From Agrobacterium tumefaciens (GTDB taxonomy: Bacteria > Pseudomonadota > Alphaproteobacteria > Rhizobiales > Rhizobiaceae), in the NCBI RefSeq assembly GCF_009649785.1, contig NZ_WJOK01000003.1, positions 62,001 to 126,000 of the forward strand: a stretch of 64,000 nt of DNA, given 5' to 3'. The notes beneath the pieces were generated by a model. It had not been told where the DNA came from, did not search any database, and saw only the letters and a list, made by a program, of their open reading frames with translations. A program made the position numbers and the translations under genes. Below are positions 25,939-32,716 of this stretch, one piece after another. Numbering within the stretch: position 1 is the stretch's first letter; each line of letters opens with the position of its first letter.

Positions 25939-27890
25939 TGTGCGGAATTGCCGGATTTTATCGACACGACATGCCGGCCGAGCGCGCAAACGAGCGCCTT
26001 GCGCTGATGGCGTCGCGTCTTAAGCATCGTGGTCCAGATGCGCATGGAGCCCTGCTGCGCGGCGATGTCGGCCTTGCCCACGCACGGCTGGCGATTGTGG
26101 GCATTGCCGATGGCGCGCAGCCGATGCGCACCGTCGAAGACGATCTTGCCATTTCCTTCAACGGCGAAATCTTCAATCACGTCGAACTGCGCGAAACGCT
26201 GTCCGCACGCGGCCACCATTTCCGCACCCACTCCGACACCGAAGTCATCCTGCATGACTATCGAGACAAGGGGCTGGATTGCCTCAACGAATTCAACGGC
26301 GATTTTGCCTTCGCCCTGCACGACGCCCGCAACGACACGCTGGTGCTTGCGCGTGACCGGATGGGTGTCCGGCCGCTTTATTATACGTGGCATGAAGGTA
26401 CGTTTTATTTCGCATCCGAGATCGGGGCCCTTCTGGCGTTGCCGGGAATGACGGCCGAGATCGATCCGGTAGCGCTGGATCAGATATTCACCTTCTGGTT
26501 CCCGTTGCCGCCGCGCACCGCCTTTCGCGGCATTCACGAATTGCCGCCCGGTCATCTGATGATCCTGCGCGATGGCGCGTCCACGGTACGGCGCTGGTGG
26601 CAGCTTTCCTATCCTGACGGCAAGGACGCAGCACCGCCGGCAAGCCTTGGCGCGCAGGTGGAAGAGCTGACGGCGCTTCTGGCCGACGCAACGCGGATCA
26701 GGCTTCGCGCCGATGTGCCTGTCGGCTCCTATCTGTCCGGCGGGCTCGATTCCTCCCTCGTTTCTGCCCTGGCTGCGCAAAGCGTTAGCCGAGGCCTGCG
26801 CACATTTTCGCTGGCCTTCGAAAGTGCGGAGCACGACGAAAGTATCTGGCAGAAAACAATGAGCCAGCATCTTGGCGTCGCATCCGAAACCACGGAGTGC
26901 TCAACTGCGGACATAGCGCAATACATGCCTGAGGTCATGGAGCACGTGCAGACGCCCATTCTTCGCACAGCACCGGTGCCGCTTTACCTGCTTTCCCGGC
27001 ATGTGCGCGAACGGGGCATGAAGGTGGTGCTGACCGGTGAAGGTGCTGATGAGCTGTTCGCTGGCTACGATATTTTCCGCGAAGCGCGGGTACGGCGCTT
27101 TTGCAGCCGCCAGCCGCAATCGGCTCGCCGGCCGAAACTGTTCCAGCGGCTTTATCCCTACCTTCCGGGGCTGAAACAGCAGACGCCGGATTATCTGGCA
27201 CGCTTCTTCTCCTTCGGCGCAGAAGCCACCGACGAGCCGCTGTTTTCCCATCGGCCGCGCTTGCGCTCGACGGCGGCGGCGAAAATCTTCTTTTCAGCGG
27301 AATTGAAAGCGCAGCTTGGCGACTACGACGCTGCGGCCGATCTTGCCGCGCAGTTGCCGGAGGATTTCCGCCGCTGGCATCCGCTTCATCAGGCGCAGTA
27401 CCTCGAGACAGCATTTCTCTTGCCCGGCTATATTCTGTCCAGTCAGGGAGACCGGGTCATGATGGCAAATGGAGTGGAAGGCCGGTTTCCGTTCCTCGAT
27501 CCCCGTGTGGTGGACTTTGCCGCAGCGCTCCATCCCGAGGCGAAACTGCGCGGTCTGAAGGAAAAATATATCCTCAAACAGGCGGCAGCCGAGCTGGTGC
27601 CCGATTCAATATTAAACCGACCCAAGCAGCCCTATCGCGCGCCCGACGCAGAAGCCTTCGCGGATGCCGGCTATCTCGAAACCGTACTTTCCACCGGTCA
27701 AGTGAGGACCACCGGCCTGTTCCATGCCCAGGCGGTGGAAAAGCTGACGACAAAGGTGCGGCAAAAACAGGCGACCGGCTTTCGCGACAACGCCGCCTTC
27801 GTCGGCATACTCTCGACCCAGCTTCTGCACGCTGCCACGACCCATAATTCCACAATGTCATCGCAAAAAATCGAAGGAAGCTCCAAATGA
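25938..27890 (+). CDS. asnB: Asparagine synthase (glutamine-hydrolysing)-like amidotransferase
   Basis: A two-domain enzyme of 650 residues. The N-terminal glutaminase starts MCGIAGF (Cys2 is the nucleophile after Met removal) with LKHRGPDAHG and ISFNGEIFNH. The C-terminal synthetase has the P-loop SGGLDSS (about residue 267) and GEGADELFAGY (about residue 364). It uses ATP to make an acyl-adenylate and transfers ammonia from glutamine. Family members in biosynthetic loci amidate unusual acids, so aspartate need not be the substrate here. It overlaps both neighbours by a few bases. Length fits the AsnB family. Confidence 0.9.
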   Translation: MCGIAGFYRHDMPAERANERLALMASRLKHRGPDAHGALLRGDVGLAHARLAIVGIADGAQPMRTVEDDLAISFNGEIFNHVELRETLSARGHHFRTHSDTEVILHDYRDKGLDCLNEFNGDFAFALHDARNDTLVLARDRMGVRPLYYTWHEGTFYFASEIGALLALPGMTAEIDPVALDQIFTFWFPLPPRTAFRGIHELPPGHLMILRDGASTVRRWWQLSYPDGKDAAPPASLGAQVEELTALLADATRIRLRADVPVGSYLSGGLDSSLVSALAAQSVSRGLRTFSLAFESAEHDESIWQKTMSQHLGVASETTECSTADIAQYMPEVMEHVQTPILRTAPVPLYLLSRHVRERGMKVVLTGEGADELFAGYDIFREARVRRFCSRQPQSARRPKLFQRLYPYLPGLKQQTPDYLARFFSFGAEATDEPLFSHRPRLRSTAAAKIFFSAELKAQLGDYDAAADLAAQLPEDFRRWHPLHQAQYLETAFLLPGYILSSQGDRVMMANGVEGRFPFLDPRVVDFAAALHPEAKLRGLKEKYILKQAAAELVPDSILNRPKQPYRAPDAEAFADAGYLETVLSTGQVRTTGLFHAQAVEKLTTKVRQKQATGFRDNAAFVGILSTQLLHAATTHNSTMSSQKIEGSSK

Positions 27891-28150
27891 CCAATGAAAG
27901 CACCGGCATGAAAGCCGAAATTCGCGGTTTCATCATCGAAAACTTTCTGTTCGGTGACGAAAGCCGGCCGTTTGGCGATGATCTTTCGTTGATCGACAAT
28001 GACATGGTCGATTCCACGGGAATTCTCGAATTGGTGAGCTTCATCGAGGAACGCTATGGCGTCCGCGTTGCCGACGGCGATATCGTACCGGCCAATCTCG
28101 ATACGATCGACAACATCGCCGCCTTCATCGGTCGCAAGCAGACCGCCTGA
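27887..28150 (+). CDS. Acyl carrier protein
   Basis: An 87-residue carrier protein. The phosphopantetheine attachment site is Ser43 in MVDSTGILEL, within the four-helix ACP fold (ESTGMKAEIRGFIIENF helix 1, then VSFIEERYGVRV). Here the motif is DST rather than the usual DSL. The gene overlaps the AsnB stop (ATGA) and is followed 18 bases later by the ligase. It would carry an acid activated by the ligase as a thioester for the acyltransferase. A housekeeping fatty-acid ACP is unlikely, given the context and the divergent motif. Confidence 0.88.
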   Translation: MTNESTGMKAEIRGFIIENFLFGDESRPFGDDLSLIDNDMVDSTGILELVSFIEERYGVRVADGDIVPANLDTIDNIAAFIGRKQTA

Positions 28151-28168
28151 AATTTCGGGAAGCGCCAA

Positions 28169-29701
28169 TTGCGTATCGACCACTACCTGCATCGAAGTGC
28201 GGAGCGCCATGCCGGCAAGACGGCGCTGGTGGCCGGTGAGACGCGCCTGAGTTACGGCGAACTCAAGACGATGAGCGAGGCTTTCGCCACTGCTCTGATA
28301 GCGCGAGGCGCAAACCCGGGAGACCGTGTCGTTCTTGTGCTGGACAATGGCTGGCGCATGGCGGTTGCGGTTTTCGGTTGCTGGATGGCGGGCGCTGTTG
28401 CCTGCCCTATCAACCCATCGTCCAAGGCCGCACGCCTTTCGCAAATTCTGGACAGTTGTACGCCCTTTGCCGTGGTTGCCGAGGCCCGGCTGGAAAAGGT
28501 CGTTTCGGATGCGGCCGGTTCTTCTCCGTTGTTGCGCATCGTTTCCGGCGCGCCGAACCCAACGGCCGATAGTGTCGATTTTGACGCGATGCTCGAGGAA
28601 CCGATAGGCGCGCTGCCGCAAAACCTGCTCGATACCGATCTGGCAGTAATCATCTATACATCTGGCTCCACCGGCGAGCCAAAGGGCGTGATGCTGGCAC
28701 ATGATAACATGGATGCGGCCGTCCGTTCGATTACCTTTTATCTCGGCAATAGGCCGGAAGATATTCTGCTCGGAGTATTGCCGCTTTCGTTCGGATATGG
28801 CCTGAACCAGCTGCTTTCCAGCGTTTTCGTCGGCGGCACGCTGGTGATCGAGAAATCCTTCGCCTATCCGCATCTGATTTTCGAGCGTATCCGCGACGAG
28901 CGGATAACGGGCTTCGCGCTGGTGCCGACCATGCTGTCCATCATGATGCAGACGCGCGATCTGCCGCCGGCGCTGTTTGAAAGCCTGCGCTACGTCACCG
29001 CTGCCGCTGCACCCCTATCGCCCACCCATAGCGACTGGCTGCGGACCTTTCTGCCGCATGTGCACCTGTTTTGCATGTATGGCCAGACGGAGTGTACCCG
29101 TATCAGCTTTCTGCCGCCGGAAGACCTCGACAGGAAACGCGGTTCTGTCGGCATCGCCATTCCGGGCACTGCCATCGCCGTGGTGAACGAGGACGGAGAC
29201 AGCCTGTTGCCCGCAGAGGTCGGCGAACTCGTGGTCAGCGGGCCGCACGTCATGCGTGGTTATTGGCGCAACGAGGCTGCCACAGCGCGCGCGCTGCGCG
29301 TTGATGCCGCAACGGGCCGGACGCGTCTTCACACCGGCGACCTGTTTACCTGCGATGCCGAGGGTTATCTCACCTTCGTTGCCCGCAAGGACGATATCAT
29401 CAAGTCGCGTGGCGAAAAGGTTGCGCCGCAGGCGGTCGAGGCCGTTCTGCAAGCCATGCCGGGCGTCTCGGACGCATTGGTCGTCGGCGTTGCGCATGAG
29501 GTTTTCGGTCAGGCGGTGAAGGCGATCGTGATCGCATCCGACGAGGCGATCACCGCAAAAGACGTCATGCGCTACTGCGCTCTGCACCTCGAAACCCACA
29601 TGGTGCCAACACTGGTTGAATTTCGCGATTTCCTGCCGACGACGGATACCGGCAAGGTCAGTCGCCGCCTCGCTGCTCAAGATACGGAGAACAATCGATG
29701 A
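28169..29701 (+). CDS. AMP-forming acyl-CoA/acyl-ACP ligase
   Basis: An adenylate-forming enzyme of 510 residues that activates a carboxylic acid. Motifs are the P-loop YTSGSTGEPKGV (about residue 162), YGQTECTRIS (about residue 304), the hinge HTGDLFTCDAEGYLTF and the C-terminal catalytic Lys in TDTGKVSRR. The start is TTG: GGGAAG lies about 8 nt upstream and the N-terminal sequence RIDHYLHRSAERHAGKTAL is typical and would be lost from the next ATG. It sits between the ACP and the NAD-synthetase-like gene (ATGA overlap), so loading acids onto that ACP is the likely role. The acid itself is unknown. Confidence 0.88.
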   Translation: MRIDHYLHRSAERHAGKTALVAGETRLSYGELKTMSEAFATALIARGANPGDRVVLVLDNGWRMAVAVFGCWMAGAVACPINPSSKAARLSQILDSCTPFAVVAEARLEKVVSDAAGSSPLLRIVSGAPNPTADSVDFDAMLEEPIGALPQNLLDTDLAVIIYTSGSTGEPKGVMLAHDNMDAAVRSITFYLGNRPEDILLGVLPLSFGYGLNQLLSSVFVGGTLVIEKSFAYPHLIFERIRDERITGFALVPTMLSIMMQTRDLPPALFESLRYVTAAAAPLSPTHSDWLRTFLPHVHLFCMYGQTECTRISFLPPEDLDRKRGSVGIAIPGTAIAVVNEDGDSLLPAEVGELVVSGPHVMRGYWRNEAATARALRVDAATGRTRLHTGDLFTCDAEGYLTFVARKDDIIKSRGEKVAPQAVEAVLQAMPGVSDALVVGVAHEVFGQAVKAIVIASDEAITAKDVMRYCALHLETHMVPTLVEFRDFLPTTDTGKVSRRLAAQDTENNR

Positions 29702-30696
29702 CGAACAATGCACAGAGCCTGCCTTTCTCGCCGCTTGAACTTGATGCGGCGGCGGAGGTAGAGCGTATCGCCGAAAAAATCCGCCAGTCGCTTCGTTTCA
29801 ACCTGCGCAAGCGTGGGCTGGTGCTCGGCATTTCCGGCGGTATCGATTCCAGCGTCTGCGCCGCACTTGCCGTTCACGCGCTCGGGGCAGCAAATGTTAT
29901 TGGCCTGTTCATGCCGGAAAACGATTCCGACCCGGAAAGCCTGCGCTTGGGGCAGGCTTTGGCGACGAAGCTGGGTATGGACTGCGTGCTGGAAGATATC
30001 GGCCCTTCGCTTGCCGCCATGGGTTGTTATGAAAGGCGCGATGGCTTCATCCGCGAGGTTGTTCCTGAATACGGGCCGGGCTGGGCCTCCAAGATCGTCT
30101 TCGACAACGCCATGAGCACCGGCGCCTATAATATTTCCTCGCTGGTCGTCCGTTCGCCATCGGGCGAAACGCGCAAGGTTCGTCTCTCCGCAAAAGCCTA
30201 TCTCGGCATCGTTGCGGCGACGAATATGAAGCAGCGCACGCGCAAGCAGTTCGAATATTATCACGCCGACCGCCTGAACTTCGCGGTGCTCGGAACCCCG
30301 AACCGGCTGGAGTACGACCAGGGCTTCTTCGTCAAGAACGGCGACGGCGCTGCCGACATCAAGCCGATCGCCCATCTTTACAAATCACAGGTCTATCAAC
30401 TCGCGGCCCATCTCGGCGTCCCGCAGGAAATCCGCTCCCGCCCGCCGACAACGGATACCTATTCCATGCCGCAGACGCAGGAAGAGTTCTATTTCGCGCT
30501 TCCTTACGACAAGATGGATATCTGCCTCTACGGTCTGGAACACGGCGTGCCTGCAACCGAGATCGCCACGGCGACCGGGTTGACGGAGGACAATGTCCGG
30601 TTCGTCTGGACCGATATCGCCGCCAAGCGAAAGGTTGCGCACTATCTGCACCACGCCCCTATCCATTTCCATGAGGGCGCTCAGGCGAAATCCTGA
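29698..30696 (+). CDS. NAD synthetase-like ammonia-dependent amide synthetase
   Basis: A protein of 332 residues with only the NadE synthetase domain and no glutaminase. The P-loop is ISGGIDSS (about residue 44); NMKQRTRKQFEYYHADRLN and LGTPNRLEYDQGFFVKNGDGA (split in text; about residues 178-216) match NadE. It adenylates a carboxylate and transfers ammonia. Housekeeping NadE in rhizobia is usually the larger glutamine-dependent form; from the operon context I infer this is a specialised paralogue. It overlaps the ligase gene (ATGA). AsnB in the same operon could supply ammonia from glutamine. Canonical NAD synthesis remains possible. Confidence 0.8.
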   Translation: MTNNAQSLPFSPLELDAAAEVERIAEKIRQSLRFNLRKRGLVLGISGGIDSSVCAALAVHALGAANVIGLFMPENDSDPESLRLGQALATKLGMDCVLEDIGPSLAAMGCYERRDGFIREVVPEYGPGWASKIVFDNAMSTGAYNISSLVVRSPSGETRKVRLSAKAYLGIVAATNMKQRTRKQFEYYHADRLNFAVLGTPNRLEYDQGFFVKNGDGAADIKPIAHLYKSQVYQLAAHLGVPQEIRSRPPTTDTYSMPQTQEEFYFALPYDKMDICLYGLEHGVPATEIATATGLTEDNVRFVWTDIAAKRKVAHYLHHAPIHFHEGAQAKS

Positions 30697-30712
30697 GATT
30701 GTTCCAAGCGGC

Positions 30713-30736
30713 GCCGGCCTGGGCGATCAGGCTGGC
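30713..30736. terminator. Hairpin between convergent genes (possible terminator)
   Basis: Inverted repeat with 9-bp arms including one G-T pair (30713-30721 and 30728-30736), 17 nt after the NadE-like stop codon. No T-run follows on either strand, so the termination role is tentative. Confidence 0.35.
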
Positions 30737-30860
30737 GTATGAAACAAACCTCGATATGAATATGTAGCCGCCCGCCAGCAGAAGAGCTGCGAAAGCGGTA
30801 TGCGGGCGGTAATTACATTTGTTAGTCAAGCCGTTAGGATTGGCAGTGCTTCGCCACCAT

Positions 30861-31379
30861 TCAGTCCGCTGCGAATTCGCACGCCAACAGGGTCTTGTCG
30901 CCAAGTGCCGCACCTTCGCGCGCCACAATGGAGACTTTTCCCGGTCCAGCCAGACCTTCAGGCGGCTGCTGGTCCTGCGGAAGCTGCCGGGCATAACCCT
31001 TGCTCGATGTACCCATCAGGTCTGAAGTTTCCGGTTTCAAATCATATTTCGCTGCCAGAGCATCGGCACGCTGGCCCTTGATCAAAACACCGACTGCACC
31101 ATTGGCGAAGAAGACTTCGTCACTCTCAAACCCATCGCGGCCGATCTGGTTCGGAAGCTTATAGATAGCCGCACCCAAAGATGATGTGTCGGCCTTTGCA
31201 AGTTTTTCGGCGGCATCATAAATTTCGGTCGCCGATGTCATCGAATAGGGCGGATTGCACAGGGCCGCATCATAGAATGCGGGATCGATTTCGGCAGCCA
31301 AAGCGCTACCGGCATGAAGCGCAGTAATGGCTACGGACATTACGACGGTGCCGCGAAGGAAAGGTGTGAATGCAAACAT
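30861..31379 (-). CDS. Secreted or periplasmic hypothetical protein
   Basis: A protein of 172 residues with a signal peptide: it starts MFAFTPFLRGTVVMS and has the core AITALHAGSALA before the cleavage site and EIDPAFYDAAL. The mature part has Cys residues near the start (CNPPYSM) and near the end (LLACEF), perhaps forming a disulfide, and no family I recognise. A ribosome-binding site (AAGGGA) precedes the ATG by 7 nt; a second Met at residue 14 could also start. It faces the NadE-like gene in a convergent arrangement. The role is unknown. Confidence 0.65.
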   Translation of the reverse strand: MFAFTPFLRGTVVMSVAITALHAGSALAAEIDPAFYDAALCNPPYSMTSATEIYDAAEKLAKADTSSLGAAIYKLPNQIGRDGFESDEVFFANGAVGVLIKGQRADALAAKYDLKPETSDLMGTSSKGYARQLPQDQQPPEGLAGPGKVSIVAREGAALGDKTLLACEFAAD

Positions 31380-31583
31380 TGGCGTCCCTTAGAATTTGCC
31401 CGTCGTGCGTTTGAAGAGATTGCGTCAGGCTTTGCCATTCCTTGGAGCACCATAATTCACGCCCTGTCGATATACGCGAAGCGTTTTCCCCAGCTCGCCA
31501 GAACAAAACTCGTCATCCGACCGCAAGGAAAGCGGGGCGGAAGACGGCATTTCCATAGTGGGAATGAAAATGCTCTGTTGTTG

Positions 31584-31949
31584 CTAGCCTGGCCGATTCA
31601 ATACAGTTTGGCCGGCTTGGTGTTTGACAATCTGCAGCATGGGCTGCCCGCCCATTTCGGCGGATTCAAACCGGGCAAGAAGGTCGAATGAGGTTACGGC
31701 TTCGCCCGCCTTGAAGCATTTTCCGTGGACGGCGAGATGTCCAAGCCCAAATACGGCAAGAAGAGCCTCCGTTTGGTTATCCGACGACGTGTCGAAGAGC
31801 AAATTCGCTTGGCCGAAATGCTCGAGACCGGTAGTCCAGGCTCTGGTCGCGCCGTCGTCAAAATAGAGTGTTGCCGAAAAATATTGAACATTGTCGCTTG
31901 TCACTACGATAACCTCATATTTCCGCTGCACTAGTCCGGCCGTTTTCAC
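31584..31949 (-). CDS. Hypothetical protein, 121 residues
   Basis: An uncertain gene. The middle is protein-like (KYEVIVVTSDNVQYFSATL, then ATRAWTTGLEHFGQANLLF and a Cys/Lys-rich stretch) and there is no signal peptide. I recognise no family. The start is doubtful: the ATG at 31949 has only a weak ribosome-binding site. It lies between the secreted-protein gene and soxG on the same strand and has no clear partner. The opposite strand is less protein-like in composition. Confidence 0.45.
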   Translation of the reverse strand: MKTAGLVQRKYEVIVVTSDNVQYFSATLYFDDGATRAWTTGLEHFGQANLLFDTSSDNQTEALLAVFGLGHLAVHGKCFKAGEAVTSFDLLARFESAEMGGQPMLQIVKHQAGQTVLNRPG

Positions 31950-32140
31950 AGGCGGCGATAGCCCATCTAGTCGATTTTTGCGACAATATGATTTGCGCCG
32001 TCGTCAGAGCGATTATTCACTGATGGCTCAGAACGGTAACCGTTCGAGATGATCCCGATGCGCCCATGTCAACACGACACAGTTCGCCCGTACACGTCGA
32101 CGATTGGCAAAAAACGGTCTGGTGGCTTTGCAGTCCGGCT

Positions 32141-32716
32141 TTATGCGGCAGCGCCAAGAAGTTCCGCCTGACGACGGATCGCAGTCTCGATCACATGCCA
32201 CAGTGTTTCCGCAGCGGAGCGCATGCCGAGGATGGCAAGGCGGTCCGGCGCGCGCCGGATGACGAAAACGCTCATATGTTCCATGCCTGTGCGCGTGGCG
32301 GCCCCTTGCCCGAATACCGAGGGATCGAGGTTCACCAGCTTCTGCATGAGCGCGACAATCGGCGCCTCGCCTGCGTCGCTCTCGATTTCGAAGGCGACGA
32401 AGCCATCGGTCTGTTCAGTCACGGAACAGGAAGGGCAAAGGCTCGCGAGTTCTGCGGCGAAATCCGTTTCGGCCCGGTCTGCGGCCTCAATCAGCCATTG
32501 GCCCGGCCCCGTCCAAAAAGCTGAAACCGTGCCTTGCTGGACCCATTTTCCGGGACCCGGCAAGGTGAGGTCAAAAGGCACCGGTTCTTTGACGTTGCGG
32601 CGCAGGCTGAGCGATGCGAGGGCAAGCCCCGAATTTTCCTCAAGTCGCAGCGTGCCATGGCGGGCGCGCCGCGAAGTTTGCGCGCCGAGTGCGGTTGTCG
32701 GCTTCAAATCAGGCAC
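32141..32716 (-). CDS. soxG: Sarcosine oxidase subunit gamma
   Basis: A 191-residue protein matching SoxG, the small gamma subunit of the heterotetrameric sarcosine oxidase. It contains the family stretch PGPGKWVQQGTVSAFWTGPG (about residue 50) and the C-terminal HMSVFVIRRAPDRLAILGMR. I chose the GTG start because it overlaps the end of soxA by 8 nt and follows a GGAGA-type site; the longer frame reads back into soxA. It is the last gene of soxBDAG. SoxG contacts the alpha subunit and is needed for assembly; no catalytic residues are expected. Confidence 0.85.
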   Translation of the reverse strand: MPDLKPTTALGAQTSRRARHGTLRLEENSGLALASLSLRRNVKEPVPFDLTLPGPGKWVQQGTVSAFWTGPGQWLIEAADRAETDFAAELASLCPSCSVTEQTDGFVAFEIESDAGEAPIVALMQKLVNLDPSVFGQGAATRTGMEHMSVFVIRRAPDRLAILGMRSAAETLWHVIETAIRRQAELLGAAA

